From the NCBI GenBank assembly GCA_030448265.1, contig JAUJNG010000002.1, positions 372,001 through 436,000 of the forward strand: a DNA stretch of 64,000 bases. The letters run 5' to 3'. The position numbers were made by a program, and so were the translations under genes. The DNA is from Abditibacterium sp. GTDB lineage: Bacteria > Armatimonadota > Abditibacteriia > Abditibacteriales > Abditibacteriaceae. The notes below the pieces were generated by a model. It saw only the letters and a list, made by a program, of their open reading frames with translations, did no database searches and was not told the origin of the DNA. This document shows positions 22,196 through 30,816 of the stretch, piece by piece. Numbering within the stretch: position 1 is the stretch's first letter; the number at the start of each line of letters is the position of its first letter.

Positions 22196-24576
22196 CTCCC
22201 CCTTTCGATTTTGAAGCCGCGCAAGCGCAGCGCATTGGTCACAACGCTCACGCTGGAAAGCGCCATCGCAAGACTTGCCAGAATCGGCGAAAGCAGCGAT
22301 CCGGTGAACGGATAAAGCACGCCCGCCGCGATGGGGATGCCCAGCACATTGTAAATAAAGGCGAAAAACAAGTTCTGCTTGATGTTTTTCACCGTCGCCC
22401 GCGACAGCGCGATGCTGTTCGCCACGCCGCGCAGATCACCTTTGATGAGCGTGATGTCGGCGGCTTCGAGCGCCACATCGGTGCCGGTTCCCATCGCGAT
22501 GCCCACATCGGCCTGAGCGAGCGCGGGCGCGTCGTTAATGCCATCGCCCACCATCGCTACCACTTTGCCTTCGGACTGCAACCCCTTGATTTTGTCGGCT
22601 TTGCCCTCGGGCAAAACTTCGGCGAAAACGCGCTCGATGCCGACTTGTTTGGCGATGGCTTCGGCGGTGCGACGATTGTCGCCCGACAACATCGTCACTT
22701 CCAGACCCAGATGATGCAATCTTTCGATAGCTTCGCGCGCGCCGCCCTTCACCGGATCGGCGATGGCAACGATGCCCGCAAACTTTCCATCAACGGCCAC
22801 GAAAACGGGGGTTTTAGCTTCATCCGCCAGGTGTGAAGCCGTTGCTTCGTCGGGCGCAATGCCGCGCTCGCGCATCAGTTTTGCGTTGCCAATCAAGATT
22901 TGGTGCCCTTCCACCTGGGCTTCAATCCCGTGTCCGGCAATGGCTCCGAAACTCTCGACCGACGCGAGAAGAAGGCCCTTCTCTTTGGCGGCGCGCACGA
23001 TGGCTTCACCCAAAGGATGCTCGCTACCGCTTTCGGCGCTCGCCACTAAGCGCAGCAACTCCGTCTTGTCCATGCTCTGCGGCACGACGTCCGTGATGCT
23101 GGGCTGCCCCAGAGTGATGGTGCCGGTCTTATCCAGCACAATGCTGGTCAAGCGGTGCGCTGTTTCGAGCGCCTCGCCGCCTTTGATGAGGATGCCGTTT
23201 TGCGCGCCGCGTCCGGTTCCGACCATAATCGCGGTCGGCGTCGCCAGACCAAGGGCGCAAGGGCAGGCGATCACCAGAATGGAAACGCTCGTCATTAGCG
23301 CGAGTGTCAGGCGGTTTTCGACCGGCGCCGCAACGAACCACACCATAAAGGAGAGAATCGCCAGGACGATCACAATCGGCACGAAAACGCCCGAAATCCG
23401 GTCTACCAATTTCTGGATCGGTGCTTTGGAGCCTTGCGCCTGCTGAACCAGACGAACGATGCCTTGCAGCACGGTCTCGCTTCCAACTTTGGTCGCTTTG
23501 AAACGAAATGAACCTGTTCCATTGAGGGTCGCGCCGATCACGCTATCGCCTGGGGCCTTCTTGACGGGAAGCGGTTCGCCGGTGAGCATGGACTCGTCCA
23601 CGCTCGACTGCCCTGAAATGACCTGCCCGTCAACGGGAATCTTCTCGCCAGGACGAACCAACACGATGTCGCCGACGCGCACCTCTTCAAGCGGGACTTC
23701 GAGTTCTCGTCCCTCGCGCTCGATGCGTGCGGTTTTGGCTTGAAGTCCCATCAAGGCGCGGATAGCGCTTCCGGTTTGCGCTCTGGCTCGCGCTTCGAGC
23801 AGGCGGCCCATCAGAATCAAGGTAATGATGATGGCCGCGACCTCATAATAAACGCCCGCCGGCGCGTTGCCATGCCCGCCATGACCCTGTGATGCGACCG
23901 CCAAAAGCTGCGGCGCAAATGTCGCTACTACGCTATAAAGGAACGCCGCGAAGGTGCCGATGGCGACGAGGGTGTTCATATCGGCGGCGCGGTGTCTGGC
24001 GGCGCTCCAGGCGCCGGTGAAGAACTCGCGTCCCGCCCAGAACAATACTGGTGCCGTCAAGAGCAACTCAAAATAGGCGCGGCCAGGGAAGTTGAAAAGG
24101 CGCTCCAGGGCCGGCGACAAGTGCCCGCCCATCGCCACAACTGCGACTGGAACCGTCAAAACCAGAGCCGTCAAAAAACGGGTCTTTTGGTCGCGATACT
24201 CTGCTTCACGCGCCGCGTTTTCGGCGTCCGCGAGCGATTGCCCTCCCTCACCATTTGAAATCGCGCCGTTGGAGGCTGGCGCGGCGGCGATGATGGCATC
24301 GTATCCGGCTTTTTTGACGACTTCGCGCAACTGGTTTGGGTTAGTCTGGGCCGGATCATATTGCACCGTCGCCCGCGTCGTCGCGAAATTCACATTCGCA
24401 TTTTCGACGCCTTCCACTTTGGAAAGCGCCTTTTCGATGCGAACCGCGCACGCCGAGCAGTGCATTCCCAAAAGCGGCAACTCGGCGCGCTGCCTCGAAG
24501 GCGACGAAACCGCGACCTCATCGGGCGCGGCTTGGCTCTCGTGATGGCCGTTGGGATGTTCTTCTAATGTTTTCAT
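22192..24576 (-). CDS. copA: Copper-exporting P1B-type ATPase
   Basis: A 794-residue Cu(I)-type ATPase. It has one N-terminal heavy-metal domain with GMHCSAC (37-43), eight predicted membrane helices, the membrane metal site [18 protein letters not shown] typical of the Cu/Ag (P1B-1) class, the phosphorylation motif LDKTGTIT, a HP motif (SEHPLG) and the hinge [12 protein letters not shown]. The N-terminus also has a His-rich stretch (HPNGHHES). It starts behind AGGAGG. A CsoR-type operator lies about 140 bp upstream and the cupredoxin gene is coupled downstream. Confidence 0.96.
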   Translation of the reverse strand: MKTLEEHPNGHHESQAAPDEVAVSSPSRQRAELPLLGMHCSACAVRIEKALSKVEGVENANVNFATTRATVQYDPAQTNPNQLREVVKKAGYDAIIAAAPASNGAISNGEGGQSLADAENAAREAEYRDQKTRFLTALVLTVPVAVVAMGGHLSPALERLFNFPGRAYFELLLTAPVLFWAGREFFTGAWSAARHRAADMNTLVAIGTFAAFLYSVVATFAPQLLAVASQGHGGHGNAPAGVYYEVAAIIITLILMGRLLEARARAQTGSAIRALMGLQAKTARIEREGRELEVPLEEVRVGDIVLVRPGEKIPVDGQVISGQSSVDESMLTGEPLPVKKAPGDSVIGATLNGTGSFRFKATKVGSETVLQGIVRLVQQAQGSKAPIQKLVDRISGVFVPIVIVLAILSFMVWFVAAPVENRLTLALMTSVSILVIACPCALGLATPTAIMVGTGRGAQNGILIKGGEALETAHRLTSIVLDKTGTITLGQPSITDVVPQSMDKTELLRLVASAESGSEHPLGEAIVRAAKEKGLLLASVESFGAIAGHGIEAQVEGHQILIGNAKLMRERGIAPDEATASHLADEAKTPVFVAVDGKFAGIVAIADPVKGGAREAIERLHHLGLEVTMLSGDNRRTAEAIAKQVGIERVFAEVLPEGKADKIKGLQSEGKVVAMVGDGINDAPALAQADVGIAMGTGTDVALEAADITLIKGDLRGVANSIALSRATVKNIKQNLFFAFIYNVLGIPIAAGVLYPFTGSLLSPILASLAMALSSVSVVTNALRLRGFKIERGR

Positions 24577-24715
24577 GATGGCCTCCTCGCGGTAGAAAAG
24601 TGGTTGCTCCTATTCGCAGCAGGAACACCTTTTGGCCGACAGAGGAATGATTTCCGTTGAGTCCGATGGTTTTCATGAGGTTTCTCCTGAACCGGAATTA
24701 TCATCCACTTTTTTC

Positions 24716-24732
24716 ATACCCATAAGGGGTAT
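24716..24732 (-). promoter_or_regulatory. CsoR-type operator upstream of copA
   Basis: ATACCCATAAGGGGTAT has perfect 6-bp inverted arms (ATACCC/GGGTAT) and a 5-bp centre, the form of CsoR copper operators (TACCC..GGGGTA). It lies upstream of copA and close to the csoR gene, so copper-controlled expression of the ATPase is a reasonable reading. Confidence 0.75.
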
Positions 24733-24781
24733 ATAGGGTCAAGACAAGAAAGCCTTGATGACGTTCCTTTACAACGGGAAA

Positions 24782-25243
24782 TTAGCGGGATCGAAGAGGA
24801 TGAGACGCGAGAACGAGGCAAATTAGGGGCAGGAACGCCATTTGGATCACCGGAAAGAGGGCGATTTGCCACTCGAAAATTTGAAATGCCGGCATCGCGG
24901 GGGAGTAGCGCCACCAGTGCGCGGCTTCTTGTCCGACCGCTTCGATTAAAACGGCAACTCCCCCTCCCAGGCCAATCAGGAGAGGGGCCGCGCGCAAGAG
25001 AGAAAATCCGGTGCTGTGGGCGCTCAGGCGAAGTGCGATCCACACCAAAAGCAGCGTCAAAGCGATGTCGGCGAGCGTAGCGCCCACCATGATAGCAATT
25101 CCTGGCACAAACGACACATCGCCCATTGCATAGAAAAAAGCGCACTGCACCGCTTCCCAGGAGCCATGCAGCCAGAGCGCATGGAGCGCCAAACGCCCCC
25201 AAAACGAGTGCGAAATGGCCCGAAGCAAAAAGGAAGTCTTCAT
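24782..25243 (-). CDS. Small four-helix membrane protein
   Basis: A 153-residue integral membrane protein with four hydrophobic segments (HALWLHGSWEAVQCAFFYAM, VGATLADIALTLLLVWIAL, LLRAAPLLIGLGGGVAVLIE, LFPVIQMAFLPLICLVLAS). His, Trp and Met residues are scattered near membrane edges. It is not recognised as a named family. It begins 9 nt after the csoR stop and is probably cotranscribed with it, so a role in copper handling is likely but unproven. Confidence 0.7.
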   Translation of the reverse strand: MKTSFLLRAISHSFWGRLALHALWLHGSWEAVQCAFFYAMGDVSFVPGIAIMVGATLADIALTLLLVWIALRLSAHSTGFSLLRAAPLLIGLGGGVAVLIEAVGQEAAHWWRYSPAMPAFQIFEWQIALFPVIQMAFLPLICLVLASHPLRSR

Positions 25244-25252
25244 GGTTGGACG

Positions 25253-25543
25253 CTACTTGAGAAAACGCCCCAAAGTGAGCCGCACTTCTTCGACCAACTG
25301 TTCAGGACCCAGTGGCCTGGCGCGCTCGTGCTGCGAATCGGTGCCGTGTCCAATGACACAGGTTTCGAGGTGACTGGACAGGATCTCAACGCCGAGGGCA
25401 TCGAGAGCGCTGCGGGCGGCGGCGATCTGATCGAGGATTTCGAGGCAGTAGCGGTCTTCGTCAATCATTTTGCCGATGCCATTAATCTGGCCGGAGACGC
25501 GGTTGACGCGCGCTTTGATTTTCTTGGATTTGTCTGCTGTCAT
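25253..25543 (-). CDS. csoR: CsoR-family copper-sensing repressor
   Basis: A 96-residue, all-helical metal-sensing repressor of the CsoR/RcnR/FrmR family. The starting helix IKARVNRVSGQINGIGKMI is diagnostic. The metal ligands Cys33, His58 and Cys62 reproduce the Cys-His-Cys site of Cu(I)-responsive CsoR, as opposed to the N-terminal His of Ni/Co-type RcnR. It should release DNA on Cu(I) binding and derepress copA and the neighbouring operons. Palindromic sites lie upstream of itself and of copA. Confidence 0.92.
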   Translation of the reverse strand: MTADKSKKIKARVNRVSGQINGIGKMIDEDRYCLEILDQIAAARSALDALGVEILSSHLETCVIGHGTDSQHERARPLGPEQLVEEVRLTLGRFLK

Positions 25544-25565
25544 GATTTAATTCTCAGTTAAAGGA

Positions 25566-25580
25566 ACCCTGGCAGGGTAT
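25566..25580. promoter_or_regulatory. Putative CsoR operator between csoR and the divergent secreted-protein gene
   Basis: ACCCTGGCAGGGTAT contains the palindrome ACCCTG-G-CAGGGT (25566-25578), 23 bp upstream of the csoR start. It shares the ACCC/GGGTAT core with the site at 24716. It could give autoregulation and control the rightward genes beginning at 25677. Confidence 0.5.
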
Positions 25581-25676
25581 AAACGTAGAAAACCCAATGC
25601 CGGTTCGGTTTCTTTCGTTTCCAGTGAAACGCGAGACGTAAACTTTGGAATCGAGCCTCACGTTTTAGACACTCTC

Positions 25677-26123
25677 ATGCAGACCTGGCGCCGCCTTCCT
25701 CTGACTCTGTTGGCTTTGCTGGCGATGTTCGCCACCATGCTGCCGCAGACGCTCTGGGCGTGCCCAATGACGGGGCGCGTGGCGTCCGCCGCGCGGGTTT
25801 GCGAAGGCGTCATGCCGATAGTGAAGGGCGAAATGCCCTGCGCCGGATCGGGAAGCAAATGCTGCAAACCACTGACAGTGCCGGCCTCGCAGGGCGACGA
25901 CTCGCAGTCCAGCCCCGCTTTTACCGCGCAGAATCAGGCGCCTATAGCCCTCGCGGTCGCTCTGCCAACTTTTGAAGTCGCGCCCTTCGTCGCGCCCACT
26001 CCCCAAACGTTCCAATCGCCCGCCGTGCGGGTTTATCTGGCGCGGTTCACCAATTCCCCGCCTCTCTTTTGGACGCAGCACCGGCCCCTCTCTCTCGCCG
26101 GTCGCGCTCCTCCCCTTCTTTAA
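25677..26123 (+). CDS. Secreted Cys-rich protein of the copper island
   Basis: A 148-residue protein with a signal peptide (LPLTLLALLAMFATMLPQ, cut near residue 28). The next 45 residues hold five cysteines and several methionines (ACPMTG, CEGVMP, GEMPCAG, SKCCKP), a plausible copper-binding region. The rest is Pro/Ala-rich and ends RPLSLAGRAPPLL. The overall design resembles the Cys-rich secreted protein at 47563-48063. Not a recognised family. It is the first gene of the rightward copper block, divergent from csoR. Confidence 0.65.
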   Translation: MQTWRRLPLTLLALLAMFATMLPQTLWACPMTGRVASAARVCEGVMPIVKGEMPCAGSGSKCCKPLTVPASQGDDSQSSPAFTAQNQAPIALAVALPTFEVAPFVAPTPQTFQSPAVRVYLARFTNSPPLFWTQHRPLSLAGRAPPLL

Positions 26124-26222
26124 CCCGCCGCAACTGTTTTTCGCGTTCGTGGCTTGTTGTGGCCTCGCTGTTTCAGCGACTGACCGCCGCGCCCGCGCCA
26201 TTTCGTTCGAGGTTAAAGAATT

Positions 26223-26576
26223 ATGAAAACCCTTTCACGCGCTCTGCGCGTTCGCGCCACTGGCGCTCCCCTCGCGGCCCTTGCCGTCGCGCTTTTCGCG
26301 GGCATCTCCCCGCCCGCCGCTTCCGCCGACGCACTTCCGGCGGTCGCTCCTCCCTCACCCAACGACACCATTTTGGTGCCGCGCATCACCAAAGGCGCTC
26401 ACGGCACCCTGATGCGCGTCAAGCGCGATTCACCCGAAGCGCGCATCTTCTTCACGGCTCAAGCGGGGGCCAAAGCACAGGCCAAGACCAAGTTCTGCCC
26501 TGGCACCATCTGCCCCCAAACCCGCACCTGCTATGCCACCAAGGGCGCTTTAGGCGCCGGTTGCATCACGTGCTAA
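26223..26576 (+). CDS. Small secreted Cys-rich protein
   Basis: A 117-residue protein with a signal peptide (APLAALAVALFAGISPPAAS). The C-terminal 30 residues carry five cysteines: KFCPGTICPQTRTCYATKG and AGCITC. These could bind Cu(I) or Zn or form disulfides. No known family is recognised. It lies 99 nt after the previous gene. The 297 bp after it (26577-26873) show no supported gene. Confidence 0.6.
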   Translation: MKTLSRALRVRATGAPLAALAVALFAGISPPAASADALPAVAPPSPNDTILVPRITKGAHGTLMRVKRDSPEARIFFTAQAGAKAQAKTKFCPGTICPQTRTCYATKGALGAGCITC

Positions 26577-26873
26577 GAGCCTTTTCCCAAAGTTTCTATC
26601 CGTCGCGTCTGGCGAGGAACCTCCCAAACAGCGTCCCTACGCGCTTTGAGTTTCAACACTCAAAGAGTAAGGGCGAGCAAGTCGCCTTCGCTGTTTTTAA
26701 GCCGTTCTCGCCAGCGTGTGGCGCCTAATCTTCTCCGGCGCCAGGCGTCGAAGAAAGAGTTCGATTCTTTTCGTCTTTTTTACCCATTGCACACATCGAG
26801 TGCCATGCTTACTCGCACCACTCGAAGATTGCAAACAACCGGCTCCTGGGAGCCAGAAACACACAGAGATACC

Positions 26874-27347
26874 ATGAAACACAACACGAACTTCAAAAAT
26901 ATGGTCGGGATCGCGCTGGGCGCGAGCCTGATCGGTGGAGCCGCATGGGCGGCGCAGTCCGGCAATATCGGGACGATGGCACAGGGCTGCCAGAAAATGA
27001 TGGGCGGCGCGATGAGCATGATGGGTGGGATGTCCTGTTGCGCCCCCAAAACCGATGCGGGAGCCGCCGCCGAAGCGAAGCAGGACGCACAGCTTCAGCG
27101 CGCCACCATCACCGTCAACGACGGCTACACGCCTGGCACGGTCAACGTGCAGGTGGGAAAACCGCTGGAATTGACGTTTGTCGCCAGGGGGCAAAGCTGC
27201 GCCAACACGGTGCTGATTCCTGTACTGAAGCAGACTTTCTCGCTCAAGAGCGGCGAGAAAAAGACACTCTCTTTCACGCCGCAAAAAGGCACGACCACCT
27301 TTCGCTGCTCGATGGGCATGTATGGCGGGCAGATCGTCGCCAAATAG
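26874..27347 (+). CDS. Periplasmic cupredoxin-like protein
   Basis: A 157-residue exported protein. A signal peptide (MVGIALGASLIGGAAWAAQ) is followed by a Met/Cys-rich linker (CQKMMGGAMSMMGGMSCC) that looks like a Cu(I)-binding segment. Then comes a cupredoxin-fold domain: ITVNDGYTPGTVNVQVGKPL, GQSCANTVLIP, TTFRCSMGMYGGQIV. The His of the usual HCGM site is Arg. The ATG at 26874 is chosen because it starts the signal peptide; the open frame upstream has no coding character. It is the first of a tandem pair with the next gene. Confidence 0.85.
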   Translation: MKHNTNFKNMVGIALGASLIGGAAWAAQSGNIGTMAQGCQKMMGGAMSMMGGMSCCAPKTDAGAAAEAKQDAQLQRATITVNDGYTPGTVNVQVGKPLELTFVARGQSCANTVLIPVLKQTFSLKSGEKKTLSFTPQKGTTTFRCSMGMYGGQIVAK

Positions 27348-27385
27348 AACATCTCGACCGGCCCGTTCAGGGCCAGGGAAAGCAA

Positions 27386-27763
27386 ATGATGAAACAGTTC
27401 AAGACAAAAACGATGGCGGGCGCCGCGTTGGGCCTGATAACAGGTGCCGCACTGCTGGCAGGCACGACGCCGGACGCCGTCTTAGCGGCACCGAGCCAGG
27501 CCGCGCAGCGCGTGACGGTCGTGGTGGATGGCAGCGGCTATAAGCCCGCGACCATCAACGTCAAGGCCGGTCAGCCGGTGCAGTTGACCTTCCTCAGCAA
27601 GGGAAGCAGTTGCGCCAACACGGTCTCCATTCCCGCGCTCAAGAAAACACTGGCTCTGAAAACGGGACAGAAAAAGACCCTCACCTTCACACCAAAAAAG
27701 GGGCAGACGCTCGCCTTCGCCTGCGCGATGAAGATGTATAGCGGCAAGGTGGTCGCCCGTTAA
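27386..27763 (+). CDS. Periplasmic cupredoxin-like protein, second copy
   Basis: A 125-residue paralogue of the preceding protein: signal peptide (MAGAALGLITGAALLAGTTP), then VTVVVDGSGYKPATINVKAG, GSSCANTVSIPALKKTL and LAFACAMKMYSGKVVA. It lacks the Met-rich linker and has Ala in place of the copper-site His, so binding would rely on the two Cys and two Met residues. Double ATG at 27386/27389 behind AGGGAA. It is probably cotranscribed with its neighbours. Confidence 0.85.
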   Translation: MMKQFKTKTMAGAALGLITGAALLAGTTPDAVLAAPSQAAQRVTVVVDGSGYKPATINVKAGQPVQLTFLSKGSSCANTVSIPALKKTLALKTGQKKTLTFTPKKGQTLAFACAMKMYSGKVVAR

Positions 27764-27930
27764 AGGTTGCGGTTTCCCGCGTCACATGAGAATTCATGCG
27801 GCGTGGGAAAGCGCAGCGACCCCACCGACACTGGTGCTGTAGTTCATCGTGTTGCTGCTATGTGGGCTATTTTGGGCCGCGCCGCGCCGCTGGGAACAGC
27901 GAGATGCAGAGAGCGAGGTTTGAATCCGAA

Positions 27931-30816
27931 ATGATGAAACGATTACCCTTCGTGCGACTACTGTGTTTGATAGCACTGCTGTTTGGCGGCGTGCGCGTCG
28001 CGTGGGCCGCGCCTTCCACGCAGGTCGGGCCGTATGGCGTGGAAGTGACGACCGAGCCGGAAACCATTCCCATCGGCAAGGCGCAGTTGCGCCTCAAAGT
28101 GACGGACGCGAGCGGTGAGCCGGTGACGGGCGCCACGGTGCGCTCGCTAACCAGAATGCCGGGCATGACGATGGGCGAACGCGAAGAAACGGCCACGCCG
28201 CTGCCGGATACGCCGGGCGTTTATGTCGCGGACGCCGCGTTTCCAATGGGTGGCGCTTATGTGGTGGACATCAAAATTGCGGGCGCGCGCGGCGAGGCCA
28301 CGGGCGCGCTCGACCTGAAGACCGGACAGAGCACGGCGGGCGGAGGCTCAGCGCACTTTGCGGGATGGCTGCTTCCGATTGGACTCTTGCTACTGGCGGC
28401 GTTCATCGTGTGGCGCATGAGGCAAACCGAACAAACCGTGAACTGGCGCGCCTTGTTGCACTGGCAAACGGCGGCTGGCATCGCGGTGTTGCTGGCGATG
28501 TTTTTCGTGGGGCGCTACGCCGTGAATCACTGGCGGCGCCCTGGTTCGATGACGCCGCTCGAAGCGCAGGGCATGGAAATGAAAATGCCCGCGCCCCAGG
28601 GCACGACCGCAGTCGAACTGGCCACGGTGCGCTTGGATCCACTGCGAAATACCGTGCGCTACACCGGACAGGCGGTCGGTTATCTGGAACAGGAAGTGTA
28701 TCCGCGCGTGACCGGCAATCTGATCTGGATGCCATTATATGCGGGTGACAAAGTCAGGCGTGGCCAACTGCTGGCGCGCCTGGATCGCAGCGAAATCGAT
28801 CCCCAGATCGCGGCGCAGCGCGCGGCGCAGTCGGTGGCAAAGCAAGGCGTGCTTTCATCTCAGGGGCAGTATCGGCAGTCGCAGGCCGCAGCGCGCCAGG
28901 CGAACGCCGCACTGGATGCCAAACGCGGCGCGTTGTCCGAAGCGATGAGCGCGGAGCGCAAAGCGCGGGCGCAGCTCGGTTCCAAGCAGGGCGAACTGGC
29001 CGCAGCGCGCAGCGCACAGCGCAAGGCGCGTGCGACGGCAGGCGGCAGCGAGGGCGCGGTCGACGAAGCGCGCAGCGAAGCCAGACGGGCGCAGGCAGCG
29101 CTGCGCGAAGCGACGAGCGCACTCAACGCGGCGCGCGGCGCGACCAGGGAAGCGCAAAGCGATCTGGAGGCAGCGCGCGAGGAAAAATCCAACGCCGAAG
29201 CCGACCGCGATGTCGCTCAAGGCGCGGTCACCGATGCGCGGGCGCAACTTCAGGCGGCGCTGGCGGATCTGGAGTATTGGACGAAGGAAATCGCGCGGAT
29301 GCGCGTGCTGGTGAAAGAAGGCGCCGTATCGCGCGAAGAATTTCAGCGCGAAGAGGCGCAGTATGAAAATGCCATTGCCAAAGTGCGCGCGGCGCGGGCG
29401 CGCGTGACGCAGGTGCAGGCTGGAGTGCGCGGCTCCGAGTCGCGCATCCGCCGCGCCGAGGCGATGACGCGCAGCGCCGCCGCCAAAGCGCAGCAGGCCG
29501 ATGCCGCGGTGGAAGGTAGCCGAGCGCGCGTGGAGCAGGCGCGGGCGGCCATCGCAGGGGCCAATTCGCGGGTGCGCCAGGCACGGGCGGGCGCCACCGG
29601 AGCCGGAGCCGATGTCTCGGGTGCTGATGCGCGCATCGCGCAAATGGAAGCCGATGTGCGCGGCGCTCGCGCCGAGATTGGCGGCGCGGGGGCACGGGTG
29701 CAACAGGCACGGGCCGAAATCGAAGCGGCCCAGGCGGCCGTGGGCGCGGCGCGGGCCGCCGCCGAGGTCGCGCGCAGCGGTATCGGGCAGGCGCAGGCAG
29801 GAGTCGAGCAGGCGCAGGCCGGCGTTTCTGCCGCCACGACCAAAGGCGATTACACCGAAATCCGCTCCCTCCTCGACGGCGTGGTGACGCAGCGTTTGAT
29901 CAGTCCAGGGACGCTTGTCAGCCCTGGCCAGGCGATTCTCAAAGTCGCGCAAATCAATCCGATCCGCGTGCAGGCCAATGTTGCCGAAGCCGATTTACAG
30001 AGCGTGCGCGTCGGCAGCATCGTCACGGTGCGCGACCGCGACAACACAGCCAAGCCGGTCACGGCGCGCGTCACCTCGGTCGCGCCCGCCATCGATCCTC
30101 AAACGCGCACCGGTCTGGTGGAAGCCATCGTTTCCAATCCCCAAAGTCGCTTTGTTCCTGGTGAATACGTCACGATGGAGATCGCGACCGGCCAAAGCCA
30201 GGTGCCGCTCAGCGTGCCCGCCGCCGCCGTGCAACAGCGCGCCGCGCTTTCATCAAGTGAAAAACCGTCCTCTTACGTCTGGGTCGCCGAAGCGGGCGAC
30301 GGGGGGAATTTGAAGGTGCGTCCCGTCTCGGTGCAGACGGGTATCAGTAACGGCGAGCGCGTTGAAATCCGTTCCGGTCTCAAACCTGGACAGCGCGTTG
30401 TCACGCTGGGCCATCAATATCTCAGCGAGGGCGATAGCGTAACGGCTCCCCAGAACACTCTGGCCTCCGTGCCCGCCGCAGACGATATGAGCGGCATGAA
30501 GAACACGGACGGCATGAAAGAGACGGGAGCCGCGAAAAATGGAGATGTGAAAACGCAAAGCGCCGCGATTGCGGTGACGGACAAAGGCTTCGAGCCGGCG
30601 AGCGTGACATTGCAGGCTGGCGTTCCGGCGCGCGTCACGTTCACGCGCAAAACGGAGGCGACGTGCGCCACCGATGTGGTTTTTCCCGAATTCAGTATCA
30701 AAAAAAATCTGCCTTTGAATCAGCCAGTGACCGTTGAATTTACGCCCAGTAAAACCGGCGCGCTGACCTATGCCTGCGGCATGGATATGCTGCGCGGCAA
30801 GATGGTGGTGCGCTGA
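27931..30816 (+). CDS. RND efflux adaptor fused to YtkA/FixH-like and cupredoxin domains
   Basis: A 961-residue periplasmic adaptor with extra domains at both ends. Signal peptide 1-26; a YtkA/FixH-like beta domain about 30-130 (GVEVTTEPETIPIGKAQLRL, MPGMTMG); membrane helices about 145-163 and 181-195; the first half of a HlyD lipoyl/barrel domain 230-285 (VTGNLIWMPLYAGDKVRRGQ); a long Ala/Arg/Glu/Gln-rich coiled-coil hairpin about 290-635; the second half 640-840 (SLLDGVVTQRLISPGTLVSP); and a C-terminal cupredoxin domain 875-961 ending YACGMDMLRGKMVVR. A Met-rich linker (DDMSGMKNTDGMK) precedes it. CusB-like copper efflux is inferred. The ATG at 27931 starts the signal peptide; the stop overlaps the RND gene by 1 nt. 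Confidence 0.88.
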   Translation: MMKRLPFVRLLCLIALLFGGVRVAWAAPSTQVGPYGVEVTTEPETIPIGKAQLRLKVTDASGEPVTGATVRSLTRMPGMTMGEREETATPLPDTPGVYVADAAFPMGGAYVVDIKIAGARGEATGALDLKTGQSTAGGGSAHFAGWLLPIGLLLLAAFIVWRMRQTEQTVNWRALLHWQTAAGIAVLLAMFFVGRYAVNHWRRPGSMTPLEAQGMEMKMPAPQGTTAVELATVRLDPLRNTVRYTGQAVGYLEQEVYPRVTGNLIWMPLYAGDKVRRGQLLARLDRSEIDPQIAAQRAAQSVAKQGVLSSQGQYRQSQAAARQANAALDAKRGALSEAMSAERKARAQLGSKQGELAAARSAQRKARATAGGSEGAVDEARSEARRAQAALREATSALNAARGATREAQSDLEAAREEKSNAEADRDVAQGAVTDARAQLQAALADLEYWTKEIARMRVLVKEGAVSREEFQREEAQYENAIAKVRAARARVTQVQAGVRGSESRIRRAEAMTRSAAAKAQQADAAVEGSRARVEQARAAIAGANSRVRQARAGATGAGADVSGADARIAQMEADVRGARAEIGGAGARVQQARAEIEAAQAAVGAARAAAEVARSGIGQAQAGVEQAQAGVSAATTKGDYTEIRSLLDGVVTQRLISPGTLVSPGQAILKVAQINPIRVQANVAEADLQSVRVGSIVTVRDRDNTAKPVTARVTSVAPAIDPQTRTGLVEAIVSNPQSRFVPGEYVTMEIATGQSQVPLSVPAAAVQQRAALSSSEKPSSYVWVAEAGDGGNLKVRPVSVQTGISNGERVEIRSGLKPGQRVVTLGHQYLSEGDSVTAPQNTLASVPAADDMSGMKNTDGMKETGAAKNGDVKTQSAAIAVTDKGFEPASVTLQAGVPARVTFTRKTEATCATDVVFPEFSIKKNLPLNQPVTVEFTPSKTGALTYACGMDMLRGKMVVR

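Noticed and set aside
24518-24676. 52-codon minus-strand frame (MKTIGLNGNHSS...) with a good AGGAGA site just upstream of copA
   Set aside because: It overlaps the copA start in another frame and has no conserved pattern. It might be a leader peptide, but there is nothing beyond the ribosome site to support it.
28855-29952. 365-codon open frame on the minus strand inside the copper adaptor gene
   Set aside because: It is the antisense of the Ala/Arg-rich coiled coil; high-GC codon bias keeps the opposite strand open. It has no family pattern or ribosome site.
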